NCBI GenBank assembly: GCA_964291275.2
Contig: OZ219799.1
Location: 1,922,001-1,986,000 of the forward strand
Source: Bin80 sp964291275
Lineage (GTDB): Bacteria > Bacteroidota > Rhodothermia > Rhodothermales > Bin80
DNA: 64,000 nt
Reading direction: 5' to 3'
The notes under the pieces are model-generated. The model was given only the letters and a program-made list of their open reading frames with translations. It had not been told where the DNA came from and ran no database searches. Position numbers and translations under genes: made by a program. Positions within the stretch are counted from its first letter, which is position 1; the number at the start of each line of letters is the position of its first letter. Below, in pieces: positions 25,957 to 36,365 of this stretch.

Positions 25957-28449
25957 ATGGCCAGATTAAAAGCCACGCGTTATTCCCAGACCCCACGGTC
26001 GTGGTGGGCGACGCAACCACCTCTTTTCCAGCACGCGGTCTGTGCACTTGCGCTGCTGATGGTTGCCGTTTATTTCTGCTGGCCGACCCTTTTCAGTGGT
26101 AGGAGCCTGATTGGAGGCGATACTGTTCAGTGGAGAGCAGCAGCTCAAAGCATGTTCGAGTACCGTGAAGAAACTGGTGAAGAGCCGCTGTGGGCAGCCA
26201 ATATCTTTGCAGGCATGCCAGGGTATAATGTTTCCCCGCCTCCGCTGGTCCCCCAATTGGACGAAATTCCTCGTTCGATCCGACGGATATCATGGCCCTT
26301 TTCGCATGTGATTTTCTTGCTAATGGGGGCCTATATCCTTGTCTGGTATCTGACCCGTGATACGCTAAGCTCACTATTTGCGGCCTGTGTGTACGGCATG
26401 ACCACCTATTTGCCCGTCATTCTGGTGGCTGGGCACAATACCAAATTCGTCGCGCTGGCTTTCGCTCCATGGCTGCTTCTGGCGTTTATCTATGGAATGC
26501 GAAAACCAAGCCTGATGGCCGGCTTATTGTTTGCCGTCGTATTGGCTGTGAATCTGCGAGCGGGGCATGTACAGATTACGTATTACGTCACCTTTATAGC
26601 TGTTGTCTGGTGGATTGTGCTTGCCATAGAGGCATGGCGGCAAAAGAGACGGCTTGCGTTCTTGAAGTCGACAGGGTTATTGGCTATGGGGGCAGTGCTT
26701 GCGCTCCTCATGGTGGCTGAGCATTACTGGCCCATGATTGAGTATAAGGAATACAGTATACGTGGCATGTCTTCTGGTGGAGGTGCGGGCGGATTGACTT
26801 GGGATTATGCTATGCGATGGAGTCAAAGCCCGGGGGAGCTGTTAACGTTACTGGTGGCAGATGCCTATGGTGGAGCCAGATACTATTGGGGATCCAAACC
26901 CTTTACGGGTGGCCCCCATTATGCAGGCAGTGTAGCCTTGCTTCTTGCAGTCCTGGCCGTATGGCGCATTCGTTCACGTCTTGCAGCGGCGCTGGGCATT
27001 GCCGGTGGTCTGATGGTACTGTTTTCTCTCGGGCATTACTTCGGGATGTTAAATCGTATCATGTTCGATTACTTCCCCCTATTTGATGCATTCAGAGTCC
27101 CCGAAACCTGGCTCATTGCAGTGGTGTTGGTGCTGGCGGTTCTTTCAGCCCTTGGTCTGTCCTACATTGTGCGACGTGAAGTATCTGTTGCCGCCGAACG
27201 TACTAAATGGCGAACTATCTATGTCATATGTGGCGTGACCGGTGGTTTATTACTGCTTTTGCTGACAACTGGGAGTTCGGCATTTGATTTTCAGCGTGAG
27301 GGAGAGCGTCAACAAGTAATAACGTATGTAGCCCAATCCCTGCAGCGAAGTCCAACGGACCCTGAGGTGGTTGCAGTTGCAGAGCGGGTTTTGTCCGAGG
27401 AGCTTGTAGCCCCGCGAAAAGATGCTTTTATGGCAGATGTGAAACGCTCGTTACTTTTTGTGGCCCTAACAATTATAGCATTAGCGGCTATCCGCCGCGG
27501 AAAATTATCGACTTGGGTATTTCAGGGACTCCTTGTGCTTCTAGTGGTCCTTGATTTGGGGGGCGTAGCGCGCAGATACCTGAGTATTGATGATCTCAGC
27601 ATGTCGAGGGATCCTGTTCGACGTATAGAAACATTGGATGTGGATGAGTATGTACATGAACAGGAGGGGCAGTTCCGTGTGCTGTCACTCGAACGTCTGG
27701 ATCAGACTGGGTTGGGGCGTCCATCATTCCATCACGAGTCGCTTGGAGGATATAGTGCAGTGAAATTGCGCTTGTATCAGGATTTCCTGGATAATATTCT
27801 CATGGGTCCTAACACGGCAACGCCGAACGAGAATGCTCTCGACATGATGAATGTTCGATATATCCTGTCACAGGTGCCTGTTAGCGGGGCCTCAAGTGTG
27901 TACTACGGTTCGGAATCCGGTTTCAGTGTGTACGAAAACCTGGACGTGCTCCCACGGGCATACCTTGTAGGGCAGACGGATGTCATAGAAGATCCGAGTG
28001 AAGCTATGTTTCGCATCCAGGAGTCCAACTTCGATCCCGCAATGACAGCTATACTGCCTGGGCCGATTGAAGAAGCAGTGACCCCCATTGATTCGTCTAG
28101 TACTGTTACCGTTAATACACTCAACTATGGACCTCGACGAATTTCCTATGAGGTGGAAACGGACGCTCCACGTCTGCTGGTTATCAGCGAAGTCTATTAC
28201 CCGGCGGGCTGGACAGCCACCCTGAACGGGGAAAGCGTACCTATATATAGAGCGAATTATCTGCTGCGTGCGGTCGCCATTCCTGCAGGAAAACATACCC
28301 TAGAAATGAACTTTGCCCCCGCAAGCTACATCTTGGGTAAAAGAATCAGTGGGATTTTCACAATTTTTGTTTACGGGTTAACACTGATTCTTCTTGTATT
28401 TAGTGGTTATAGGTATTTTCCGAGATTCAGAAGGAGGATTAGCGGTTAA
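25957..28449 (+). CDS. YfhO-family multi-spanning membrane protein
   Basis: The 830-aa protein has about twelve transmembrane helices in the first ~550 residues and a periplasmic C-terminal domain before a last helix (about 800-820). The block SGRSLIGGDTVQWRAAAQSM is the family's first-loop Asp region (GT-C-like), and SGHNTK-like AGHNTKFVALAFAPWLL and GDFYGG-like VADAYGGARYYWG are also typical. YfhO proteins are predicted lipid-linked-sugar glycosyltransferases acting outside the membrane; in Bacillus the homologue decorates lipoteichoic acid. Substrate here is unknown. The start codon is 9 nt after gatC, so both may share a transcript. Confidence 0.85.
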   Translation: MARLKATRYSQTPRSWWATQPPLFQHAVCALALLMVAVYFCWPTLFSGRSLIGGDTVQWRAAAQSMFEYREETGEEPLWAANIFAGMPGYNVSPPPLVPQLDEIPRSIRRISWPFSHVIFLLMGAYILVWYLTRDTLSSLFAACVYGMTTYLPVILVAGHNTKFVALAFAPWLLLAFIYGMRKPSLMAGLLFAVVLAVNLRAGHVQITYYVTFIAVVWWIVLAIEAWRQKRRLAFLKSTGLLAMGAVLALLMVAEHYWPMIEYKEYSIRGMSSGGGAGGLTWDYAMRWSQSPGELLTLLVADAYGGARYYWGSKPFTGGPHYAGSVALLLAVLAVWRIRSRLAAALGIAGGLMVLFSLGHYFGMLNRIMFDYFPLFDAFRVPETWLIAVVLVLAVLSALGLSYIVRREVSVAAERTKWRTIYVICGVTGGLLLLLLTTGSSAFDFQREGERQQVITYVAQSLQRSPTDPEVVAVAERVLSEELVAPRKDAFMADVKRSLLFVALTIIALAAIRRGKLSTWVFQGLLVLLVVLDLGGVARRYLSIDDLSMSRDPVRRIETLDVDEYVHEQEGQFRVLSLERLDQTGLGRPSFHHESLGGYSAVKLRLYQDFLDNILMGPNTATPNENALDMMNVRYILSQVPVSGASSVYYGSESGFSVYENLDVLPRAYLVGQTDVIEDPSEAMFRIQESNFDPAMTAILPGPIEEAVTPIDSSSTVTVNTLNYGPRRISYEVETDAPRLLVISEVYYPAGWTATLNGESVPIYRANYLLRAVAIPAGKHTLEMNFAPASYILGKRISGIFTIFVYGLTLILLVFSGYRYFPRFRRRISG

Positions 28450-29671
28450 ACTGAGGAGGCGATAAACTTTCGTTGTTGGTGCTTGTAGATCGGTTTTGAG
28501 ACGTACTTCTGCTGATCAGCTACTATTTCTCACCCTCCGGGGGATATACTCCAACGAGTGCTCAAGATCTATCCGACCATGAATGACAGCTTGGAATCCA
28601 GGGGAGAGCCTTGGGAGGTCAATGATGCAGCATAAGCCGAATATGAACGTCTCTGTCTACGGCACATCTGCTGGATCGTCTCTTTGAATTCAATCACTAA
28701 AACGACATATGCATGTTTGGATGTTGGTTGGGGCACACTCCCCAGTTCGTGAAGTCAGCAGCTGTCAGCTCGAAATTGAAGTAAGCAGGAATCAGGGAAA
28801 CTTTGGTACACTCTAGGCAGCATTACGACAAATTGTTGAGTCAGATCTTTTTTGATGAACTCGGTGTAGATTCACCAGCTCTGACTCTGGAGAAAAGATG
28901 AGCCAAGGAGCCAAGCCTCTTGTTGTAATTGCTGACGAGATGAAATCTCGAGATATTTCATTAGTATGCTCTGACGAAAAGGTAGTCGTGCTACCGAATA
29001 CGATCAACACGGAGGCATTGACGTCCATCCTGTAGATAAGACACTTATGCGGACTCATAAGTCCGAGTTTACCTTAGGTTACACGGGCACCATCGATATC
29101 CACCGTGGTCTAGATTTCTCCTAGACACGATGTCGTCACTACCGGAGCATTGCAGCGCACAGTTCGTAATGTTGGTGAAGATCGTATTTGCGTTGACTGG
29201 AAGCGCAGGCAGAATCATTGGGGCAGCTGATTGCATGAAATTCGAAGGATAGCGACCGCGAGTGCAGATCAAGAACTACATACTTGTAAGCGATCTTTGT
29301 CTTGTACGCCAGTCGATGCGAAGAAACGGGCGCAGCTCTGCCGCATAAATTATTCAACCATATGCACCTTGAGCGTCCAGTGGTCGTTGCAGACTGTACA
29401 AACAGGAGCAAATTTGAATAAGCGGAAAATTTTGGAGCAGTGGTGCCAGATGAGGATCATGAAGCTTTGCTTCGTGTCTGATTGCACGGTACAAGGATCC
29501 TATTCGCAGCAACTGATGTCCTACAATAGTCACTAGGCTGTATTGGAACGTAATGACTGGGACCACTCTGTGCTTTCACGGATATAATTTCCATTATAAT
29601 CGGCCTGACATGATCCAGTGACATGTTTTTTAGGTTAATGCACGTTCAATCAGATTATCAGTAACCGTTAT
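28450..29671. other. 1.2-kb region without a convincing gene
   Basis: Short frames on both strands (for example 28813-29058 minus, 29139-29411 minus, 29231-29536 plus) lack recognised domains, and open stretches that look slightly protein-like change frame repeatedly, as in decayed coding sequence. No terminal repeats, RNA gene or terminator was recognised. Confidence 0.45.
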
Positions 29672-30712
29672 ATGCCGGATGTACTACGACGGTTATGGCG
29701 CGGTGTCCGAGAAGCAATTTTCGGGGACCAATCGACTTTTGACGAGACCGCGAGGACGTCAGGAGCTCGACGGCGGGCGATGATTTTTAGTCTGGTAGCC
29801 TCCATCGTGATATGGTTTCTGCTTAGTCTGTCGGAGAATCAGTATTTGTCTGTTGAATACGTAACCTGCGCGTCACAGGCCCAGGTCGCCTCTCCCTCAT
29901 GTATTTCCGGGCTTGATACAGATTCGGTCTTGACACAACCTTTGCCCGAGACCATTCGCACGACCTTGCATGGTCCAGGCAGGAGCCTGTTGGTACAGCG
30001 TTTTCGGGCGCGTCACTGGAGCAGTCCAATTACATTCGATGTGACCATACCCGCACTGGAAACACAATTATTGCCTCGATTACCGGAAGAGATAACAATA
30101 GAAAGCATTGTGCCGGAGCGAATAGATTTTCAAAAAGAGGCGAAAATGGAACGTATGCTTCCTATTGAGTCACGTGTCACGTTTGTACCCCAGCCACCGT
30201 ATTTCCTGACGAGTGAGGTACAGCTTGCCCCCGATACTGTCGGGGTTCATGGACCGGCATCTGTTGTAAGTCGATTGGAAGTATGGCCTACAAAGTCAGA
30301 CACCGTTGTAGGGGTCAGTGATATAGTACATTATTCGGTAAGCTTACTTGATTCATTGACTGGCCTCGTGAACTTATCTACCAAGGAGACGACAGTCACG
30401 CAACTTGCATCGCAATACACAGAGGGTCAAAAAGAACATATAAGAGTGGAGCTAGAAGGTCTCCCCGACGGAAACAATACAGTCCAGCTTGATCCAGAGT
30501 TCGTGACGATCACGTATCAGGTACCTTTGTCAAAATTTTCCGAGGCACAACAATCCCAGTTCATTCAGGCCACGGTGTCGTACGATCAGATATTTGCCGA
30601 TACAACTGGACACGTCGAACCGATTGCCCAATATCCACCTGATTTGATGTTACGTCAGGTAACAGTTTCTCCAGAGCGACTTCGATATTTCATTAACATT
30701 GGATCGCTGTAA
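29672..30712 (+). CDS. YbbR-domain protein (CdaR-like)
   Basis: The 346-aa protein has a single N-terminal membrane anchor (about 37-55, MIFSLVASIVIWFLLSLSEN) followed by extracytoplasmic YbbR-like repeats. One repeat is visible around 150-210 (ESRVTFVPQPPYFLTSEVQL, DTVGVHGPASVVSRLEVWPT), a typical 'P..v.v.G......i' strand pattern. In Firmicutes the YbbR protein CdaR regulates the c-di-AMP cyclase; in Bacteroidota the role is less clear and no cyclase gene is adjacent. It heads a run of plus-strand genes leading into the menaquinone cluster. Confidence 0.75.
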   Translation: MPDVLRRLWRGVREAIFGDQSTFDETARTSGARRRAMIFSLVASIVIWFLLSLSENQYLSVEYVTCASQAQVASPSCISGLDTDSVLTQPLPETIRTTLHGPGRSLLVQRFRARHWSSPITFDVTIPALETQLLPRLPEEITIESIVPERIDFQKEAKMERMLPIESRVTFVPQPPYFLTSEVQLAPDTVGVHGPASVVSRLEVWPTKSDTVVGVSDIVHYSVSLLDSLTGLVNLSTKETTVTQLASQYTEGQKEHIRVELEGLPDGNNTVQLDPEFVTITYQVPLSKFSEAQQSQFIQATVSYDQIFADTTGHVEPIAQYPPDLMLRQVTVSPERLRYFINIGSL

Positions 30713-30783
30713 GACTTATTCTTGTGGGGCAACAACGGCATAATGTCGTGGTTGAAAGGCGCAGATTCTTGACGACTGTGTAC

Positions 30784-31437
30784 ATGGCTTGGCCGCTGTG
30801 GCCTAAGAATGCGGTTAAATACCACGATACCCCACAGGGCATCCTTACCGAGTCCGGTATTTGGTACAGAACTACCGTAAATCTTCTCAACGAATACGCA
30901 GCAGAAGTCTTCGAGCGCGAGCCAATCGAGGCACATTTGGCACGTGCAGATACGTGGATTCGATCCCCTCACACGCTGTCCGCATGGCTGCTTGCATTAG
31001 GTTTAATCTACTACGATCCGTGGCAGATTGCTGTAGTTGTGCTGGGGTTTTTCCTGGGATGGCAAATATTGGCTCCGGCACTGGTAAATCGTGGAGTATC
31101 GTCCCTATTGAGGATATTGGACGCGGTGTTGATGCAGGCGATACTATTCGCTGGAACGATGTCGATATTAGCTATGACTGGTCGATACCAGGCTGTGGCT
31201 GTGGGGCTGATCGGTTTTGTATGTTTGCGGTGGGGCATATTGTCATATCTGATGCGCCCACTGATAATCCCGTGTTGGAAAGCACTGTACCGACTTCCAG
31301 TACCTGACCATATATTGAGAGCTTTCATTGTTCGTAGTGCGTTGCGTCATGGCATTAATCTTGCCGATTTTGCAGATATTGAGCAGGAAATTATCCAAAA
31401 TGTATTCAAGAAGAAGGCGCCTCGAGGGAGGAAATAA
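30784..31437 (+). CDS. Membrane protein of unknown function upstream of menF
   Basis: The 217-aa protein (ATG at 30784; a GTG-type extension to 30724 is possible) has a soluble N-terminal part of ~70 residues and then three to four hydrophobic segments (LSAWLLALGLIYYDPWQIAV, VVLGFFLGWQILAPAL, LMQAILFAGTMSILAMTG, AVAVGLIGFVCLRWGIL), ending with a basic tail KKKAPRGRK. No family is recognised. It stops 3 nt before menF, so it is probably translated with the menaquinone genes, but a role in that pathway is not shown. Confidence 0.6.
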   Translation: MAWPLWPKNAVKYHDTPQGILTESGIWYRTTVNLLNEYAAEVFEREPIEAHLARADTWIRSPHTLSAWLLALGLIYYDPWQIAVVVLGFFLGWQILAPALVNRGVSSLLRILDAVLMQAILFAGTMSILAMTGRYQAVAVGLIGFVCLRWGILSYLMRPLIIPCWKALYRLPVPDHILRAFIVRSALRHGINLADFADIEQEIIQNVFKKKAPRGRK

Positions 31438-31440
31438 CTT

Positions 31441-32838
31441 ATGATAAATGGCGTTAATGTTGATGCGATAAGTGAGCTGCGGGCGAAGGTACGATGCTTG
31501 CTGGAACAACCAGATACCCCTTCCAAAGCAAGAATAGCTACGGTTTCTGTGGCATTTCAGGATATTTCTCCGATCAGGTGGTTGGCGAATTATCCACAGG
31601 AGGCGCGTATCTACTGGTCAGGACGGGATTATGGTATGGAGGTTGCTGCGATTGGGGAGGCAGATTGCCAGTATTCACCTTCTGCGGTTGACTTGAAGGT
31701 GTTACGCAGCGGACTTGGACTGATGCTCTCAGGTTGTGAGCATGGTGTTAGATACTACGGGGGCATTCGCTTTGACCTTCGCCTACCGTATGAAGCGCAG
31801 TGGAGTTCATTTGGTGCATGGCGATTTGTCTTGCCAAGATTTGAAGTTCGTAAAGATCTCAAGGGCACGATGCTCCGCTGCAATGTCGTGTTGCCTGATG
31901 ATCGTGCGCAGATGAATCTGATTCTTGACCAGGTTGATGCACTTCGGGTGCCTGCTCAGGGGACCGAACAATTTCCGAAGCCTATCAGGCACAGATTCTG
32001 TCCAGATTTCCGAAAATGGGAGTCTATTGTTGGCTGGGTGCTCCGCGCGGTTCATTGCTCTCCTTTGGATAAAATAGTTTTGGCAAGAGAAACCGCAGTT
32101 GATTTTTCAGCTCCCCTGGAACCGGCTACTATTTTGCAGCAGCTTCAGAGTAGTTCTCCCGGTTGTTTCCACTTTCTTTTTGAACCGATACCAGGTATGG
32201 CATTTTTGGGCGCATCCCCCGAGCGACTATTCAGGCGCGAGGGGCGTTCAGTAGAAAGTGAGGCGGTAGCAGGCACCCGTCCGCGTCGAGCATCTGATTT
32301 GGAGGATGAGAGGATGATTGATGAGCTGTTCGGGAGCGCAAAAGAGCAGCGGGAGCATGAGTTTGTTCGAATCAGTCTGCAGGAGGAGATTGCCCAACTG
32401 GCCGCCCATGTGACCATGGATGTCCAGCCTTCAATTATGCGTTTAGCTTCCGAGATACATTTGGTCTCACGGTTGCGTGCGATCCTGCGCCAGGAGTATA
32501 CGAGCCTGGATGTGCTGGAAGCATTGCATCCATCTCCAGCAGTGGGTGGGTACCCATCTAATTTGGCATTGGACGTTATCCGGGAGCGGGAGCCCTTGGA
32601 TCGAGGCTGGTATGCGGGTCCGGTAGGCTGGATAGGTGTAAATGAGGCCGAATTTGCCGCTGGGATTCGATCCGGTCTTGTATCGGGATCAATGATCCGA
32701 CTTTATTCGGGTGCAGGGATCGTCCGAGGATCAACTCCTTCAGATGAATGGGCGGAGATTGGACATAAGATCGGTGGATTAGCGCGGGTGCTGGGGCTCT
32801 ATACTTATCCAGTCCAAGCGGACTTCCAGTACGCATGA
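31441..32838 (+). CDS. menF: Isochorismate synthase (menaquinone pathway)
   Basis: The enzyme converts chorismate to isochorismate, the first step of menaquinone synthesis, in the cytosol with Mg2+. The 465-aa protein has the chorismate-binding C-terminal domain: LDKIVLARETAVDF, FLGASPERLFRREGRSVESE with AVAGTRPR, ALHPSPAVGGYP, WYAGPVGWI and RLYSGAGIVRGSTPSDEWAE. These contain the conserved general acid/base and metal-binding Glu residues. menF is preferred over entC because menD, menB and menA follow directly; it overlaps menD by 4 nt (ATGA). Confidence 0.93.
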   Translation: MINGVNVDAISELRAKVRCLLEQPDTPSKARIATVSVAFQDISPIRWLANYPQEARIYWSGRDYGMEVAAIGEADCQYSPSAVDLKVLRSGLGLMLSGCEHGVRYYGGIRFDLRLPYEAQWSSFGAWRFVLPRFEVRKDLKGTMLRCNVVLPDDRAQMNLILDQVDALRVPAQGTEQFPKPIRHRFCPDFRKWESIVGWVLRAVHCSPLDKIVLARETAVDFSAPLEPATILQQLQSSSPGCFHFLFEPIPGMAFLGASPERLFRREGRSVESEAVAGTRPRRASDLEDERMIDELFGSAKEQREHEFVRISLQEEIAQLAAHVTMDVQPSIMRLASEIHLVSRLRAILRQEYTSLDVLEALHPSPAVGGYPSNLALDVIREREPLDRGWYAGPVGWIGVNEAEFAAGIRSGLVSGSMIRLYSGAGIVRGSTPSDEWAEIGHKIGGLARVLGLYTYPVQADFQYA

Positions 32839-34550
32839 TCCAAAGCAATGCGCACCGTGCACGCCTGATCGTCGCGGAGTTAGTACGCTGCGGGGTTCGT
32901 GAATTTATAATTGCTCCCGGTTTTCGGAGTGCGCCTCTCGCGCTGGCTGCGATCAGTCATCCTGACACGCATTGCACGGTTCATTTTGATGAACGCGGCA
33001 GCGCATTTTTTGCACTTGGATACGGTCGAGCAACCCGGCAGCCATGTGTTTGGATCACCACCTCAGGAACAGCCGCGGCAAATGGCCTGCCGGCTATAGT
33101 CGAAGCTGGCATGGATAATGTGCCAATGATTTGCCTTACGGCCGACCGCCCTCCAGAACTTCGCGATACCGGTGCCAATCAGACAATTGACCAAGTGCAT
33201 TTGTTTGGTCGCTATCCCAAGTGGTTTGCGGATTTGCCAGCTCCGGTCTCAGAACAGGATGGAGCGTATATAAGCACCACGATTGATCATGCGGTGCACC
33301 GGGCCTGCACCGGACCAGTACACCTGAACTGCATGTTCAGAGAGCCCCTTTTGGAGAAAGAGCAGGAAGAGAAATCGATCCCGGAGACGTCCTGGCCGAC
33401 AGAAGAACGTCAGCATACACAGTATATGGCTGCGGTAAGGGATGTGGTTGTATCGAGGCGAAGAGTACTACAGAATATTCGTGAAGCCCAACGAGGGCTT
33501 ATCGTCGCTGGTCGCCTACAGATCCCTGAGGATGCCAAACCCATTCATGCCTTGGCAGAGCATCTGGGATGGCCGTTAATGGCAGATATTAGCGCACCAG
33601 TGCCTGCAGGAGAGAACGTGGTAACTTTTTTTGATTTAATTGTTCGCAGTGAAGTATTTACACGCCGGCATTTCCCGGACGTGGTATTGCACTTTGGCGG
33701 GCCTCTGGTATCCAATAAATTGCAGCAGTTTTTATCGCGTGCGCGTCCCGAAACTTATGCATTAATTGCTCCATCTTCAGACAGGATTGATCCGTACCAC
33801 GTATTAACGGATCGAATTCAGTCGGAAATTTCCGGGTTCTGTAATTATTTACTGGGTGAGATACCCGGGGATAAACCTCGTGCTGCATGGGTTGATGTGT
33901 GGATGCGTGCGAATATCTTAGCTCGGCGTACGCTCGTTTCATTGATTGACTATGAGCTTTCTGAACCATCTGTAGCATGGATGCTGTCCAGACTATCCGA
34001 TAATACAAATTGGATTTTTGGTGCCAGTAGCATGCCGATTCGGGACTTGCAGGCCTTCCTAGCAAGAGACGCAGCCCCACGCGTTTTTGCTAATCGTGGT
34101 GCAAGTGGAATTGATGGCACGCTCGCTACGGCGGCAGGTATTGCTCAGGGGCAGTCTGGGTCTGGTACCGTACTGTTGGGAGATTTGGCCATGCTACACG
34201 ACCTGAACTCGCTGGCACTCCTCAAAGACTGCGATATTACCATTGTTGTCATCAACAACAATGGCGGTGGCATATTTAATATGCTTCCAATTGCTCTTGA
34301 GCAGGAACAGTTTGAAATGGTACTGGGAACTCCCCACGGCATGGATTTTCGATTTGCTGCAGAGCAATTCCAGATACCGTATACGCTGGCTGACTCATGT
34401 GTCCGGTTCCACGAAGCCTGGCTGGCTGCAGCCGATTCAGCAGGACCAAGTCTGATTGAGATCAAAACGGATCGCAAGGAAAACGCAGATCTGCACGAAA
34501 CCATCTACAGACTCGTAAACGAGGCTATTGAGGCCAAACTTCTCGCATAA
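32835..34550 (+). CDS. menD: SEPHCHC synthase
   Basis: This thiamine-diphosphate enzyme joins isochorismate and 2-oxoglutarate to make 2-succinyl-5-enolpyruvyl-6-hydroxy-3-cyclohexene-1-carboxylate. The 571-aa protein has the typical start LVRCGVREFIIAPGFRSAPL, the N-terminal catalytic glutamate region (HFDERGSAFFALGYGRATRQ), and the C-terminal TPP motif GDLAMLHDLNSL through VVINNNGGGIFNMLP. Length is normal for the family. It is translationally coupled to menF and followed by menB after 15 nt. Confidence 0.95.
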   Translation: MIQSNAHRARLIVAELVRCGVREFIIAPGFRSAPLALAAISHPDTHCTVHFDERGSAFFALGYGRATRQPCVWITTSGTAAANGLPAIVEAGMDNVPMICLTADRPPELRDTGANQTIDQVHLFGRYPKWFADLPAPVSEQDGAYISTTIDHAVHRACTGPVHLNCMFREPLLEKEQEEKSIPETSWPTEERQHTQYMAAVRDVVVSRRRVLQNIREAQRGLIVAGRLQIPEDAKPIHALAEHLGWPLMADISAPVPAGENVVTFFDLIVRSEVFTRRHFPDVVLHFGGPLVSNKLQQFLSRARPETYALIAPSSDRIDPYHVLTDRIQSEISGFCNYLLGEIPGDKPRAAWVDVWMRANILARRTLVSLIDYELSEPSVAWMLSRLSDNTNWIFGASSMPIRDLQAFLARDAAPRVFANRGASGIDGTLATAAGIAQGQSGSGTVLLGDLAMLHDLNSLALLKDCDITIVVINNNGGGIFNMLPIALEQEQFEMVLGTPHGMDFRFAAEQFQIPYTLADSCVRFHEAWLAAADSAGPSLIEIKTDRKENADLHETIYRLVNEAIEAKLLA

Positions 34551-34565
34551 TTCCCAATCATTACT

Positions 34566-35450
34566 ATGTCTAAGAAGAAGCATCACTTTACCCATCGCCC
34601 CACGGTTAAGGGGCCAATTGTATGGCAGGATGCAGACGAATACACGGACATCCTGTACCAGACAGGTGTGCCTGACACTGATACGGAAGGTATTGCCAAG
34701 GTGACGATCAACCGTCCACAGGTCCGCAACGCTTTCCGTCCATTAACGGTGACTGAAATGCAGGATGCATTTGCCAAGGCTCGTGATGATACGTCTATTG
34801 GAGTGATTGTACTGACCGGGGCTGGACCGGATGCTTTTTGTTCTGGGGGGGATCAGCGCATACGCGGGGATCATGGATATACCGAGAAGGGCACGGGTAC
34901 TCAGCGCCTGAATGTTCTTGATCTGCAAAGGCAGATCAGAACCTGCCCCAAGCCAGTGATTGCAATGGTTGCGGGTTGGGCTGTCGGAGGTGGGCATGTA
35001 CTGCATGTCATCTGTGATCTCACGATTGCTGCCGATAATGCCAAATTCATGCAAACCGGCCCAAAGGTCGGTTCTTTCGACGGGGGCTATGGTGCGAGTT
35101 ATCTTGCCCGTCATGTGGGGCAGAAAAAAGCGCGGGAGATCTGGTTCTTGTGCAGACCTTACGATGCTTCCGAAGCTTTGCAGATGGGTCTCGTAAACAC
35201 CGTTGTTAAACTGGACGATCTTGAACGCACTACGGTGCAGTGGTGCAGGGAAATTCTTCAGAACTCCAATATTGCAATACGGATGCTTAAGGCCGGATTC
35301 AATGCAGATTGTGATGGTCAGGCCGGTTTACAGGAGTTAGCCGGACATGCAACGATGCTATTCTATATGACTGAGGAGGGGCAGGAGGGTAGAAATGCAT
35401 ACTTGGCCAAACGTCCTCCAGACTTTGACAAGGAAGGGTACAAGCCGTGA
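34566..35450 (+). CDS. menB: 1,4-Dihydroxy-2-naphthoyl-CoA synthase
   Basis: This crotonase-fold enzyme closes the ring of o-succinylbenzoyl-CoA. The 294-aa protein shows TINRPQVRNAFRPLTVTEMQ, VIVLTGAGPDAFCSGGDQR (oxyanion hole) and TGPKVGSFDGGYGASYLAR, the MenB signature with the catalytic Asp region; the C-terminus ends ...RPPDFDKEGYKP as expected. It overlaps the start of menA. Confidence 0.95.
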   Translation: MSKKKHHFTHRPTVKGPIVWQDADEYTDILYQTGVPDTDTEGIAKVTINRPQVRNAFRPLTVTEMQDAFAKARDDTSIGVIVLTGAGPDAFCSGGDQRIRGDHGYTEKGTGTQRLNVLDLQRQIRTCPKPVIAMVAGWAVGGGHVLHVICDLTIAADNAKFMQTGPKVGSFDGGYGASYLARHVGQKKAREIWFLCRPYDASEALQMGLVNTVVKLDDLERTTVQWCREILQNSNIAIRMLKAGFNADCDGQAGLQELAGHATMLFYMTEEGQEGRNAYLAKRPPDFDKEGYKP

Positions 35451-36331
35451 ATATGAACACGATTGTCGTCTGGCTTTCAGCTACTCGTCCCAAGACATTA
35501 TCCGTTGCGATTGCGCCAATCATCGTAGGATCTGCGATGGCATGGGCGAATGGTGGTTTCAGCCTCGGCGCAATGCTGGTTGCGATGGCTTGTGCATTAC
35601 TGATCACTATTGGGACAAATTTTTGCAATGATTATGCCGATTTTGCACGGGGTGCTGACACGGCTGACCGTAAGGGTCCTACAAGAGTAACGCAAGCCGG
35701 ACTGATTCCCCCGGGGCACATCAAGATTGCCACTTTTGTAATCTTCGCGCTTGCTGCAATCCTTGGGATGTATCTGGTTTACCGAGCCGGATGGGTTATA
35801 CTCCTCATTGGATTGGTTTCAATAGCTGCAGGTATACTCTACACGGCTGGGCCGTGGCCGTTTGGTTACAAGGGATTGGGGGATCTGGTTGTTCTGGTAT
35901 TTTTCGGGCCGGTAGCCGTCGGGGGGACGTATTATGTTCAAGCGCTCGAGATCACACCGTATGTGATTATCGCAGGCATTGCGCCTGGTCTACTTGCAAC
36001 TGCGATCTTGCTAATTAACAATATCCGGGATATGGAGGAAGATCGCAGGGCGGGCAAAATGACGACGGTGGTGCGGTTCGGGCGTAAGTTCGGTATTGGA
36101 ATGTGGGTTGCCTGTGTAGTTATCGCAGCGCTCATGCCTCTGGAGTTTGTTCGTGTTACCGGTGAACATATATGGTCTGGACTTACAGTACTGATTTTAC
36201 TCCCGGCCATGCACATACTGGATGGTTTGGTTACAATAGAAGATGCCTCCCGCTTGAATCCACTTCTTGGACAAACGGCACTGTTACTACTTGCACATAG
36301 TGTAATTTTTGCGTTGGCATGGGCTTTGTAA
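35447..36331 (+). CDS. menA: 1,4-Dihydroxy-2-naphthoate polyprenyltransferase
   Basis: This is an integral membrane UbiA-family prenyltransferase that attaches the polyprenyl chain to DHNA. The 294-aa protein has eight to nine transmembrane helices and both Asp-rich motifs: NDYADFARGADTADRKGP (first, about 60-77) and NNIRDMEEDRRAGKMT (second, about 185-200). The start may be GTG at 35447 (overlapping the menB stop) or ATG at 35453. Menaquinone chain length cannot be predicted from this sequence. Confidence 0.93.
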   Translation: MNMNTIVVWLSATRPKTLSVAIAPIIVGSAMAWANGGFSLGAMLVAMACALLITIGTNFCNDYADFARGADTADRKGPTRVTQAGLIPPGHIKIATFVIFALAAILGMYLVYRAGWVILLIGLVSIAAGILYTAGPWPFGYKGLGDLVVLVFFGPVAVGGTYYVQALEITPYVIIAGIAPGLLATAILLINNIRDMEEDRRAGKMTTVVRFGRKFGIGMWVACVVIAALMPLEFVRVTGEHIWSGLTVLILLPAMHILDGLVTIEDASRLNPLLGQTALLLLAHSVIFALAWAL

Positions 36332-36365
36332 CGTAAGATTAATGGAATGACGAATCCTATTGACT

